Shown here piece by piece: positions 50,575 through 59,054 of a stretch of 64,000 nt of DNA. The stretch comes from Mycobacterium asiaticum (GTDB taxonomy: Bacteria > Actinomycetota > Actinomycetes > Mycobacteriales > Mycobacteriaceae), in assembly GCF_001673635.1 (NCBI RefSeq), contig NZ_LZMH01000035.1:235281-299280 (forward strand), in the 5' to 3' direction. Positions within the stretch are counted from its first letter, which is position 1. Each line of letters begins with the position of its first letter. The position numbers and the translations under genes are program-made. Below the pieces are notes generated by a model. The model did not search any database, was not told where the DNA came from, and saw only the letters and a program-made list of their open reading frames with translations.

Positions 50575-50658
50575 GCCCGACGACATCGGCGCGTGCTGCG
50601 GTTCGCGGTGGCCGCGCCGGGAAAATCCTGATCGCGGACCTATTGATGGAGTTGTTTC

Positions 50659-50928
50659 GTGGCGCTTACTGCCGAGCAGAAAAAAGAAATTCTAAAGTCC
50701 TACGGTCTGCACGAGACCGACACCGGATCGCCGGAGGCGCAGATCGCGCTGTTGACCAAGCGCATCGCGGACCTCACCGAGCACCTCAAAGTCCACAAGC
50801 ATGACCACCACTCGCGCCGCGGCTTGTTGCTGCTGGTGGGGCGCCGCAAGCGGCTGGTCAAGTACCTCACCCAGGTGGACGTGGAGCGTTACCGTTCGCT
50901 GATCGAGCGCCTGGGTCTGCGCCGCTGA
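50659..50928 (+). CDS. rpsO: 30S ribosomal protein S15
   Basis: An 89-residue ribosomal protein, canonical length. [15 protein letters not shown] and the [24 protein letters not shown] segment, which contacts 16S rRNA helices, are intact. GTG start after GGAGTTG. It is 11 bases upstream of lppU. Confidence 0.98.
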   Translation: MALTAEQKKEILKSYGLHETDTGSPEAQIALLTKRIADLTEHLKVHKHDHHSRRGLLLLVGRRKRLVKYLTQVDVERYRSLIERLGLRR

Positions 50929-50939
50929 ACCATGGCGCG

Positions 50940-51455
50940 ATGCGCGCCCTGATCGCGCTAGCCAGCGTGGTCGGCGCATTGACGGGGTGTTCGGCGGGGA
51001 GCAAAGGACCCAACCTCACCGAATTCAAAGTGGGGGAGTGTCTCAGTCTCGGCGGGACGCCCGACCGTCCGCAAGCCGCCAAGGCGCTGTGCGGTGGCCC
51101 ACAGTCCAACTTCAAGGTCGCGGCTCTCGTCGGCGACCGGGCCGAATGCCCGACCGACGTGGACTCCTACTACACGGCGCACAACTCGATGAGCGGCGAC
51201 CGCAACACCCTCTGCCTGGACATCGACTGGGTGATCGGCGGCTGCATGAGCGTCGACCCCCACCACCGCACCGACCCGTTCCGCGTCGACTGTGGCGACG
51301 CCTCGGTGCCGCACCGGCATCGTGCCACCCAGATACTGCGTGATCTCAACCCGCCCGTCAGCGTCGACCAGTGCGCCAGCGGGCTCGGTTACGCCTACCC
51401 GGCGCGCCGGTTCGCCGTGTGCGTCGAAGACGTCAGCAACGGACCGCGCACGTAG
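50940..51455 (+). CDS. lppU: Lipoprotein LppU
   Basis: A 171-residue exported lipoprotein. The signal peptide MRALIALASVVGALTGC ends in lipobox LTGC (Cys17). Mature part contains at least six Cys (GECLSL, ALCGG, AECPT, TLCLD, GGCMS, VDCGD and others), suggesting a disulfide-rich extracellular fold. M. tuberculosis LppU is about 187 residues. Function unknown. Likely co-transcribed with rpsO. Confidence 0.87.
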   Translation: MRALIALASVVGALTGCSAGSKGPNLTEFKVGECLSLGGTPDRPQAAKALCGGPQSNFKVAALVGDRAECPTDVDSYYTAHNSMSGDRNTLCLDIDWVIGGCMSVDPHHRTDPFRVDCGDASVPHRHRATQILRDLNPPVSVDQCASGLGYAYPARRFAVCVEDVSNGPRT

Positions 51456-51777
51456 AGATTCGTAGAGGTCGGGGGTACCCGGTGTACAGTTAGGACGTTC
51501 TGGGCCGTGTCGGCCCGAACAGCTGGTGCGGTCCACGCAGATCCGCATGTGCCGTTCCAGCGAGTCGCTGAGCATGTCGCGAGCGAGCAGCCCGGTCTGA
51601 TCGGGCGGTCTTCGGTAGTGGCTGCCGGGCTCCCCGGATTAAGAGGGAAGGTCGGCCGCTTCGATCGATGGCCGTAGCCGCATTCAGACTCCGCTTCTTG
51701 ACGCTCTCGCCGAGCACGCTTCGTGTTGCGCACCGACTCGCGAAACAGCTGAATGACAGAGAGGCCGCACTGACGTC
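51456..51777 (+). promoter_or_regulatory. 322-base lppU-gpsI gap: promoter and long gpsI leader
   Basis: No gene is supported here. A TACAGT -10 candidate is at 51485-51490, so the gpsI mRNA would carry a leader of roughly 280 bases. Hairpins visible: GGGCCG/CGGCCC (51502-51516) and GCCCG/CGGGC (51590-51606). The E. coli pnp leader is a target of RNase III self-control; an analogous control is possible but unproven. Confidence 0.5.
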
Positions 51778-54039
51778 ATGTCTGCGACTGAAATTGAAGA
51801 AGGCGTATTCGAGACGACCGCCACGATCGACAACGGAAGCTTCGGTACCCGCACCGTCCGTTTCGAGACCGGCCGCCTGGCCCAACAGGCCGCCGGCGCC
51901 GTCGTCGCCTACCTCGACGACGAGAACATGCTGCTGTCGGCGACGACCGCCAGCAAAAACCCCAAGGACCATTTCGACTTCTTCCCGCTGACGGTGGACG
52001 TCGAAGAGCGGATGTATGCCGCCGGTCGCATCCCCGGCTCGTTCTTCCGCCGTGAGGGCCGCCCGTCTACCGACGCGATCCTGACCTGCCGGCTCATCGA
52101 CCGCCCGCTGCGCCCGTCGTTCGTCGACGGCCTGCGCAACGAGATCCAGGTCGTGGTGACGATCCTGAGCCTGGATCCCAACGACCTGTACGACGTGCTG
52201 GCGATCAACGCGGCCTCGGCGTCCACCCAGCTGGGCGGCCTGCCGTTCTCCGGCCCCATCGGCGGCGTGCGCGTCGCTCTGATCGACGGCACCTGGGTCG
52301 CTTTCCCCACCGTCGAGCAACTCGAGCGCGCCGTGTTCGACATGGTGGTCGCCGGCCGCATCGTCGGTGAGGGTGACAGCAAAGACGTCGCGATCATGAT
52401 GGTCGAGGCTGAGGCCACCGAAGGCGTCATCGAACTCATCGAGGGCGGCGCGCAGGCGCCGACGGAGACCGTCGTGGCCGAGGGCCTGGAAGCCGCCAAG
52501 CCGTTCATCTCCGCACTGTGCACCGCGCAGCAGGAGCTCGCCGACGCGGCCGCCAAGCCCACCAGCGACTACCCCGTCTTCCCGGCCTACGAGGAAGACG
52601 TCTACTACTCGGTGGCCTCGGTAGCCACCGACGAGCTGGCCAAGGCGCTGAGCATCGGCGGCAAGGCCGAGCGCGACCAGCGCACCGACGAGCTCAAGGC
52701 CGAGGTCCTCGAGCGGCTCGCCGGCACCTACGAAGGCCGGGAGAAGGAGGTCAGCGCCGCGTTCCGCTCGCTGACCAAGAAGCTGGTCCGCCAGCGCATC
52801 CTGACCGACCACTTCCGCATCGACGGTCGCGGCATCACCGACATCCGCGCGCTGTCGGCCGAGGTCGCGGTGGTGCCGCGGGCACACGGCAGCGCCCTGT
52901 TCGAGCGCGGCGAGACCCAGATCCTGGGCATCACGACGCTGGACATGATGAAGATGGCCCAGCAGATCGACTCGCTGGGACCGGAAACCTCCAAGCGGTA
53001 CATGCACCACTACAACTTCCCGCCGTATTCGACCGGTGAAACCGGCCGGGTGGGCTCGCCCAAGCGGCGCGAAATCGGGCACGGTGCGCTGGCCGAGCGG
53101 GCCCTGATGCCGGTGCTGCCCAGCGTCGAGGAGTTCCCCTACGCCATCCGCCAGGTTTCCGAGGCACTGGGCTCCAACGGCTCCACCTCGATGGGTTCGG
53201 TCTGTGCGTCCACGCTGGCGCTGCTGAACGCCGGGGTGCCGCTGAAGGCGCCGGTGGCCGGCATCGCGATGGGTCTGGTGTCCGATGACGTCGAAGGTGA
53301 AACCCGCTACGTCACCCTGACCGACATCCTGGGTGCCGAGGACGCGTTCGGCGACATGGACTTCAAGTGCGCCGGCACCAAGGACTTCGTCACCGCGCTG
53401 CAGCTGGACACCAAGCTGGACGGCATCCCGTCCCAGGTGCTCGCGGGTGCGCTGGCTCAGGCCAAGGACGCGCGCCTGACCATCCTCGAGGTTATGGCCG
53501 AGGCGATTGACGCGCCGGACGAGATGAGCCCGTACGCGCCCCGGGTCACCACCATCAAGGTGCCGGTGGACAAGATCGGTGAGGTCATCGGACCCAAGGG
53601 CAAGGTGATCAACGCGATCACCGAGGAGACCGGCGCGCAGATCTCGATCGAGGACGACGGCACCGTGTTCGTCGGGGCCACGGACGGGCCGTCCGCCCAG
53701 GCCGCGATCGACCGGATCAACGCCATCGCCAACCCGCAGCTGCCGACGGTCGGCGAGCGGTTCCTCGGAACCGTCGTCAAGACAACCGATTTCGGCGCGT
53801 TCGTGTCGCTGCTGCCCGGTCGGGACGGCTTGGTCCACATCTCCAAGCTGGGCAAGGGCAAGCGCATCGCCAAGGTCGAGGACGTGGTGAACGTCGGCGA
53901 CAAGCTGCGCGTTGAGATCGCCGACATCGACAAGCGGGGCAAGATCTCGCTGGTCCTGGTGGAAGAGGACAGCGCCGGCGCCGCAACCGCCGACTCCGGA
54001 GCAGCGCCAGCCGCAGATGCCGCCACGGTCAGCAGCTGA
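51778..54039 (+). CDS. gpsI: Polyribonucleotide nucleotidyltransferase (PNPase)
   Basis: 3'-5' phosphorolytic exoribonuclease and RNA-degradosome component. The 753-residue protein has two RNase PH-like domains separated by an all-helical domain, then KH ([11 protein letters not shown], ~600-610) and S1 ([20 protein letters not shown]) domains. It was once named guanosine pentaphosphate synthetase. Its 3' end overlaps pepR by 23 bases. Confidence 0.97.
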   Translation: MSATEIEEGVFETTATIDNGSFGTRTVRFETGRLAQQAAGAVVAYLDDENMLLSATTASKNPKDHFDFFPLTVDVEERMYAAGRIPGSFFRREGRPSTDAILTCRLIDRPLRPSFVDGLRNEIQVVVTILSLDPNDLYDVLAINAASASTQLGGLPFSGPIGGVRVALIDGTWVAFPTVEQLERAVFDMVVAGRIVGEGDSKDVAIMMVEAEATEGVIELIEGGAQAPTETVVAEGLEAAKPFISALCTAQQELADAAAKPTSDYPVFPAYEEDVYYSVASVATDELAKALSIGGKAERDQRTDELKAEVLERLAGTYEGREKEVSAAFRSLTKKLVRQRILTDHFRIDGRGITDIRALSAEVAVVPRAHGSALFERGETQILGITTLDMMKMAQQIDSLGPETSKRYMHHYNFPPYSTGETGRVGSPKRREIGHGALAERALMPVLPSVEEFPYAIRQVSEALGSNGSTSMGSVCASTLALLNAGVPLKAPVAGIAMGLVSDDVEGETRYVTLTDILGAEDAFGDMDFKCAGTKDFVTALQLDTKLDGIPSQVLAGALAQAKDARLTILEVMAEAIDAPDEMSPYAPRVTTIKVPVDKIGEVIGPKGKVINAITEETGAQISIEDDGTVFVGATDGPSAQAAIDRINAIANPQLPTVGERFLGTVVKTTDFGAFVSLLPGRDGLVHISKLGKGKRIAKVEDVVNVGDKLRVEIADIDKRGKISLVLVEEDSAGAATADSGAAPAADAATVSS

Positions 54040-55348
54040 CCCCGGGGGCGCCCCGGCTCCGGAAAAAGGAGGAGTGCGCCGCACCACCCTGCCCGGCGGT
54101 CTGCGCGTCGTAACCGAATACCTGCCCGCGGTGCGGTCCGCATCGGTCGGCGTCTGGGTCGGTGTGGGTTCGCGCGACGAGGGCACCACGGTGGCCGGCG
54201 CGGCGCACTTTCTCGAGCACCTGCTGTTCAAGTCGACGCCAACCCGCACGGCGGTGGACATCGCCCAAGCGATGGACGCCGTCGGCGGGGAGCTCAACGC
54301 GTTCACCGCCAAGGAGCACACCTGTTACTACGCGCACGTGCTGGACACTGACCTGGCGCTGGCCGTCGACCTGGTCTCCGACGTGGTGCTCAACGGTCGG
54401 TGCGCAGCCGACGACGTCGAACTGGAACGCGACGTGGTCCTCGAGGAGATCGCGATGCGCGACGACGACCCCGAGGACGCGCTGGCCGACATGTTCATGA
54501 CGGCGCTGTTCGGCGACCACCCGGTGGGCCGGCCGGTGATCGGCAGCGCGCAGTCGGTGTCCTCGATGTCGCGGGCTCAGCTGCACTCGTTTCACCTGCG
54601 GCGCTACACCCCGGAACGAATGGTCCTGGCGGTGGCGGGCAACGTCGATCACGACGAGGTCGTCGCGCTGGCGCGGACGCATTTCACCGACCGGTTGATC
54701 CGCGGCCGTCGCCCGGTGGCGCCCCGCAAGGGGGCGGGCCGGATCGCCGGCAACCCGGGCCTCGTGTTGGGCAAGCGTGACGCCGAACAGACCCATGTCT
54801 CGTTGGGCGTGCGAACTCCGGGCCGCGGCTGGGAGCACCGCTGGGCGCTCTCGGTGCTGCACACCGCGCTGGGCGGCGGGTTGAGTTCACGGTTGTTCCA
54901 GGAGGTTCGCGAGTCACGCGGCCTGGCCTACTCGATCTACTCGGCGCTGGACATCTTCGCCGACAGCGGTGCGCTGTCGGTGTACGCGGCGTGCCTGCCC
55001 GACCGGTTCGCCGAGGTGATGCGAGTGACCACCGACGTACTGGAATCCGTTGCGCGCGACGGCATCACCGAGGACGAATGCCGCATCGCCAAGGGCTCGC
55101 TGCGTGGCGGGCTGGTGCTGGGCCTGGAGGACTCCGGGTCACGGATGAGCCGCATCGGCCGCAGTGAGCTGAACTACGGCGCCCACCGCACCATCGAGCA
55201 CACCTTGCGGCAGATCGAAAGGGTCACGCTCGACGAGGTCAACGCGGTGGCCCACCGGCTGTTGAGCAAGCGCTTCGGCGCCGCCGTCCTGGGCCCGTAC
55301 AGCGCGAAACGGCAGCTGCCGCAACAACTTCGAGCGATGGTAAGTTAG
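54017..55348 (+). CDS. pepR: M16-family zinc protease PepR
   Basis: A 443-residue inverzincin protease. The zinc motif HFLEH (His64, Glu67, His68) and the downstream second-ligand Glu region ([14 protein letters not shown]) are present, along with the C-terminal non-catalytic half. ATG 54017 gives an N-terminus ([11 protein letters not shown]) aligning with the M. tuberculosis start and overlaps gpsI. A perfect AAGGAGG occurs at 54066-54072 but is too close to GTG 54074 to serve it. pnp-mpp gene order is typical of many bacteria. Confidence 0.94.
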   Translation: MPPRSAADPGGAPAPEKGGVRRTTLPGGLRVVTEYLPAVRSASVGVWVGVGSRDEGTTVAGAAHFLEHLLFKSTPTRTAVDIAQAMDAVGGELNAFTAKEHTCYYAHVLDTDLALAVDLVSDVVLNGRCAADDVELERDVVLEEIAMRDDDPEDALADMFMTALFGDHPVGRPVIGSAQSVSSMSRAQLHSFHLRRYTPERMVLAVAGNVDHDEVVALARTHFTDRLIRGRRPVAPRKGAGRIAGNPGLVLGKRDAEQTHVSLGVRTPGRGWEHRWALSVLHTALGGGLSSRLFQEVRESRGLAYSIYSALDIFADSGALSVYAACLPDRFAEVMRVTTDVLESVARDGITEDECRIAKGSLRGGLVLGLEDSGSRMSRIGRSELNYGAHRTIEHTLRQIERVTLDEVNAVAHRLLSKRFGAAVLGPYSAKRQLPQQLRAMVS

Positions 55349-55352
55349 CCCG

Positions 55353-56381
55353 ATGGTATTGGGTTTTTGGGATATTGCCGCGCCCATCGTGGGTGCGCCG
55401 ATGGCCGGTGGCCCGGGTACTCCCGCGCTGGCCGCGGCGGTGTCCAATGCGGGCGGCCTCGGCTTCGTCGCCGGTGGCTACCTCAGTGCCGAGCAGTTCG
55501 CCGAGGCCATCGCCACGGCGCGCGCGGCGACCACCGGCCCGATCGGGGCGAATCTCTTCGTGCCCCAACCCAGCGTCGCGGACTGGGTGCAACTGGAGTA
55601 CTACGCCGAAGACCTCGAAGAGGTTGCCGATCATTACCACGTCGAGGTGGGCCACCCCGTCCACGGCGACGACGACGATTGGGAACGCAAACTCGAGGTG
55701 GTAGCCGACGTCCGCCCCGAGATGGTGTCCTTCACCTTCGGGTCGCCACCACCCGATGTCATCCGCCGGCTGAGCGCCCTGGGGTTGCTGGTGTCGGTCA
55801 CCGTGACTTCGGCTTATGAGGCCGGCGTGGCCGTTGCGGCCGGTGCGGACAACCTGGTGGTCCAGGGGCCCGCGGCCGGCGGGCACCGCGGGACCTTTGC
55901 GCCCGATATGGAGCCGGGTACCGAGTCGCTGCATCAACTGCTCGACCGGATCGGCGCCGCCCACGACGTGCCGCTGATCGCGGCGGGCGGGCTGGGCACC
56001 GTGGAAGCCGTCGCGGCGGTGCTGCGCCGGGGCGCGGTGGCCGCGCAGATCGGCACCGCGCTGCTGCTCGCCGACGAAGCCGGTACGCACCCCGCCTACC
56101 GCGTCGCCCTGAAGAACCCGGCCTTCGACTCGACCGTGGTCACCCGCGCGTTCTCCGGCCGCTATGCCCGCGGCCTGGCGAACAACTTCACTCGGCTGCT
56201 GGATCACGTTGCGCCGCTTGGCTATCCGGAGGTGAACCAGATGACCAAGCCGATCCGGGCGGCGGCCATCCGGGAAGAGGATCCGCACGGCACGAATTTG
56301 TGGGCCGGCGAAGCCTACCGGGAGGCGTCCGCCGGACCGGCCGCCGATATCGTCACGGCCCTGGCCCCCTACGTGCGGTAG
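55353..56381 (+). CDS. Nitronate monooxygenase / 2-nitropropane dioxygenase-like (Rv2781c-like)
   Basis: A 342-residue FMN-dependent TIM-barrel enzyme. Family features: APIVGAPMAGGPGTPALAAAVS at the N-terminus, VQGPAAGGHRGTF (active-site His) and GAVAAQIGTALLL. Oxidises propionate-3-nitronate or nitroalkanes in relatives; true substrate unknown. Begins four bases after pepR, and ends four bases before convergent ald. Confidence 0.93.
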   Translation: MVLGFWDIAAPIVGAPMAGGPGTPALAAAVSNAGGLGFVAGGYLSAEQFAEAIATARAATTGPIGANLFVPQPSVADWVQLEYYAEDLEEVADHYHVEVGHPVHGDDDDWERKLEVVADVRPEMVSFTFGSPPPDVIRRLSALGLLVSVTVTSAYEAGVAVAAGADNLVVQGPAAGGHRGTFAPDMEPGTESLHQLLDRIGAAHDVPLIAAGGLGTVEAVAAVLRRGAVAAQIGTALLLADEAGTHPAYRVALKNPAFDSTVVTRAFSGRYARGLANNFTRLLDHVAPLGYPEVNQMTKPIRAAAIREEDPHGTNLWAGEAYREASAGPAADIVTALAPYVR

Positions 56382-56385
56382 GCGC

Positions 56386-57504
56386 TCACGCCGCGAGCAC
56401 GGTGGCCGGATCGGTGAACGGCAACTCGAGGTCGGCAGCCACCTGCTGCGACACCAGCGCTCCGTCATGCGTCGAAAGCCCTTTGGCCAGAGCGGGATCC
56501 GTTCGGCAGGCGTCCTGCCAACCCTGGTCGGCCAGCCTGAGCACATAGGGGATGGTCGCGTTGGTCAGCGCATAAGTCGATGTCTTGGGTACCGCGCTGG
56601 GCATGTTCGCCACGCAGTAGAACAGCGTGTCGTGCACGGCGAACGTCGGGTCGTCGTGGGTGGTGGGCCGGGAATCCTCGAAGCAACCGCCTTGATCGAT
56701 CGAAACGTCCACCAGCACCGCTCCGGGTTTCATCTGCGCGACAAGCGAATTGGAGATCAAACTGGGAGCTTTGGCGCCCGGCACCAGTACCGCGCCGATC
56801 ACCAGTTCGGCGCGTTTGACCGCACCTTCGAGCTCGTAGCGGGACGAGTAACGGGTGCTGATGCGACCGGCGAACTCCGCGTCCAGCAACCGGAGCTTGT
56901 TGATATTGACGTCGAGCAGCATCACCGACCCGCCCATGCCGCTGGCGATCCGGGCGGCGTTGTAACCCGCTGTGCCGCCGCCGATCACGACGATGTCGGC
57001 GGGCTTGACACCCGGCACCCCGCCCATCAGCACCCCGCGCCCGCCCTGGGTGCGCATCAGGTGATACGCGCCGACCTGAGCGGCGAGCCGTCCGGCCACC
57101 TCGCTCATCGGCGCAAGCAGCGGCAAAGCGCCGTCGGCGGTCTGCACGGTCTCGTAGGCGATGGACGTGGTTCCGGCCGACAGCAGCGCATCGGTGCAGG
57201 ACCGCGATGCCGCGAGATGGAGATAAGTGAACAGCGTCTGATGCCGTCGCAGGCTGCCGTATTCGGCCGGAATCGGCTCTTTCACCTTGAGAATCAAATC
57301 GGCGTCGGCCCATACCTGCGCGGCCGTGGCCAGCATCTGGGCGCCGGCCGCTTTGAACTCCGCGTCGCTGATCGACGATCCTTCGCCGGCGCCGGCCTGG
57401 ATCAGCACCTCGTGCCCGCGGTGGGTCAATGCGGCGACGCCGGCGGGAGTGATGGCAACCCGGAACTCGTTGTTCTTGGCCTCGGTCGGAATGCCTACTC
57501 GCAT
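56386..57504 (-). CDS. ald: L-alanine dehydrogenase
   Basis: NAD-dependent interconversion of alanine and pyruvate plus ammonia; also glyoxylate reduction in mycobacteria. The 372-residue protein has substrate Lys in LKVKEP, catalytic His in YLHLAASR, Rossmann VIGGGTAGYNAA and TRYSSRYELE. ATG 57504 follows AGGAGGCC. The frame is intact, unlike in M. bovis, where ald carries a frameshift. The AldR (AsnC-type) regulator gene that neighbours ald in M. tuberculosis is absent. Confidence 0.96.
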   Translation of the reverse strand: MRVGIPTEAKNNEFRVAITPAGVAALTHRGHEVLIQAGAGEGSSISDAEFKAAGAQMLATAAQVWADADLILKVKEPIPAEYGSLRRHQTLFTYLHLAASRSCTDALLSAGTTSIAYETVQTADGALPLLAPMSEVAGRLAAQVGAYHLMRTQGGRGVLMGGVPGVKPADIVVIGGGTAGYNAARIASGMGGSVMLLDVNINKLRLLDAEFAGRISTRYSSRYELEGAVKRAELVIGAVLVPGAKAPSLISNSLVAQMKPGAVLVDVSIDQGGCFEDSRPTTHDDPTFAVHDTLFYCVANMPSAVPKTSTYALTNATIPYVLRLADQGWQDACRTDPALAKGLSTHDGALVSQQVAADLELPFTDPATVLAA

Positions 57505-57593
57505 GCTGGCCTCCTGCCGGAGATCGGGTTGTCCCCTCAATTGTGTAGAAGATCCGGCGAGTGCGCGACTCTCTCGCGCATCGGGGCCGTGGC

Positions 57594-57599
57594 TATGAT
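57594..57599 (+). promoter_or_regulatory. Candidate -10 box of the SRPBCC gene
   Basis: TATGAT, six bases before ATG 57606; a strong leaderless match. Confidence 0.55.
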
Positions 57600-57605
57600 C
57601 GGCCG

Positions 57606-58067
57606 ATGAGCGAACCGTCAGCTTCGGCAACCGTGCAGATCGCAGCCACTCCGGAGGCGGTGTACGGCATGATCACCGATCTCCCGACCCTGGCCCAATT
57701 GGCCGAGGAGGCGGTTTCGATGGAATGGCGAAAGGGCGAGGCGGTCACCGAGGGGGCGGTGTTCGTCGGCCACAACGAAAACGGTCGCAAGCGCTGGACC
57801 ACCAAGTGCACCGTGACCGACGCGGACCCGGGTCGTGCGTTCGCGTTCGAAGTGCGGCACACGGTGCTGCCAATCGCGCGGTGGCAGTACGACATCGAGC
57901 CGGCCGACGGTGGCTGCCGCGTCACCGAAAGCACCTGGGACCGGCGGCCCGGCTGGTTCCGCAAGCTCGCCAAACAGGCCACCGGCGTCGCCGACCGGGA
58001 CGCTGAAAACCGTAAGAACATCGACATCACGCTGCAGCGCCTCAAGGAGCGCGCCGAGAAAAGGTAG
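57606..58067 (+). CDS. SRPBCC (polyketide cyclase/dehydrase-like) protein (Rv2778c-like)
   Basis: A 153-residue START/Bet v1-fold protein: ATVQIAATPEAVYGMITDL at the start and a C-terminal long helix with DAENRKNIDITLQRLKERA. The fold forms a hydrophobic cavity for lipids or aromatic molecules. It is the likely first gene of, or immediate neighbour to, the oxidative cluster that follows. Function unknown. Confidence 0.88.
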   Translation: MSEPSASATVQIAATPEAVYGMITDLPTLAQLAEEAVSMEWRKGEAVTEGAVFVGHNENGRKRWTTKCTVTDADPGRAFAFEVRHTVLPIARWQYDIEPADGGCRVTESTWDRRPGWFRKLAKQATGVADRDAENRKNIDITLQRLKERAEKR

Positions 58068-58099
58068 TACCGCGGGTACCGCATACCTGCCCGTTTCAG

Positions 58100-58105
58100 T
58101 ACACT
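58100..58105 (+). promoter_or_regulatory. Candidate -10 box of the di-iron protein gene
   Basis: TACACT, 28 bases before ATG 58134, with an AAGGGGG ribosome site between; overlaps the dyad at 58104-58124. Confidence 0.45.
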
Positions 58106-58124
58106 TGCCTTCAAGCGAGGCAAG
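58104..58124. promoter_or_regulatory. Operator-like dyad at the 58.1 kb promoter
   Basis: Perfect seven-base arms CTTGCCT / AGGCAAG with a seven-base spacer, overlapping the -10 box and predicted start of transcription. The position suits a repressor site; no regulator gene is nearby. Confidence 0.45.
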
Positions 58125-58133
58125 GGGGCCGCA

Positions 58134-59051
58134 ATGTCGATCGTCGATGACCGGGCCGTGGGCCCACACTCCAGGGAATCGGACGCCGCTGACCACGAGC
58201 GGCTCGTCCTCGAGGCGCGCAACGTCGAGTTCGACTGGTCTGACCTGCCATTTCACTATGTCCCCGGCGAGCCGTTGGCCACCCACGTGCTCAACGTCCT
58301 ACACCTGCTGCTGCCCGCCGGCGAGGAGTTCTTCGTCCAGGTCTTCAAGAAGACCCTGCCGTTGATCAAGGATGACCAGCTGCGGCTGGACGTTCAGGGT
58401 TTCATCGGCCAGGAGGCGATGCACTCGCAGGCGCATTCGGGGGTGCTGGCGCACTTCGACGCGCAAGGCATCGACCTGACCCCGTTCACCGACCAGATCA
58501 GGTGGCTGTTCGAACAGCTGCTTGGCGAGCGGCCGCATCGTAGCGAGCGCCGCCAACACAGCTGGCTGCTCGAGCAGGTCGCGTTCATCTCGGCCATCGA
58601 GCACTACACCGCCGTGCTGGGCGAATGGATCCTGGATTCGCCGGCCCTGGACGCGGTGGGTGCGCATCCGGTGATGCTGGACATGTTGCGGTGGCACGGC
58701 GCCGAGGAAGTCGAGCACAAGGCCGTCGCGTTCGACACGGTGAAGCATCTGCGGGCCGGGTATTGGCGGCAGGTCCGGGCGCAGTTCGCGGTGACACCGG
58801 TGCTACTGCTGCTGTGGATCCGCGGCGTGAAGTTCATGTTCTCGGTGGACCCGTGCGTGCCGGCCGGCGCCAAGCCGCGCTGGCGCGACTATTTCAGGGC
58901 GGCGCGCCGGGGCCTGGTCCCCGGACCGTTCCGGTTGATCCGGGTGGTCGGGTCCTACTACCGGCCCGGGTTCCACCCCTCCGAGCTGGGCGGGCTGGAC
59001 CGCGCCGTGAACTACCTTGCCGTGTCGCCGGCCGCGCGGGCGTCGCACTGA
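58134..59051 (+). CDS. Ferritin-like di-iron protein, PF10118 'metal-dependent hydrolase' (Rv2777c-like)
   Basis: A 305-residue helical protein. Three candidate metal-ligand motifs lie on successive helices: GQEAMHSQAH, SAIEHYTAV and HGAEEVEHKAVAFD, i.e. E-x-x-H pairs as in ferritin-like di-iron carboxylate enzymes. A hydrophobic stretch (FAVTPVLLLLWIRGVKFMF) near residue 230 could dip into the membrane. The family is labelled a hydrolase, but the ligand set and the 2Fe-2S reductase two genes on would also fit an oxygenase. Role inferred. Confidence 0.85.
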   Translation: MSIVDDRAVGPHSRESDAADHERLVLEARNVEFDWSDLPFHYVPGEPLATHVLNVLHLLLPAGEEFFVQVFKKTLPLIKDDQLRLDVQGFIGQEAMHSQAHSGVLAHFDAQGIDLTPFTDQIRWLFEQLLGERPHRSERRQHSWLLEQVAFISAIEHYTAVLGEWILDSPALDAVGAHPVMLDMLRWHGAEEVEHKAVAFDTVKHLRAGYWRQVRAQFAVTPVLLLLWIRGVKFMFSVDPCVPAGAKPRWRDYFRAARRGLVPGPFRLIRVVGSYYRPGFHPSELGGLDRAVNYLAVSPAARASH

Positions 59052-59054
59052 CCT

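Noticed and set aside
50548..50658. S15-binding pseudoknot in the rpsO leader
   Set aside because: Stem pairs can be drawn in GC-rich DNA almost anywhere; no conserved form was recognisable.
51490..54321. Minus-strand open frame of over 900 codons across gpsI
   Set aside because: Antisense shadow of gpsI, same reasoning; no ribosome site or recognisable domain.
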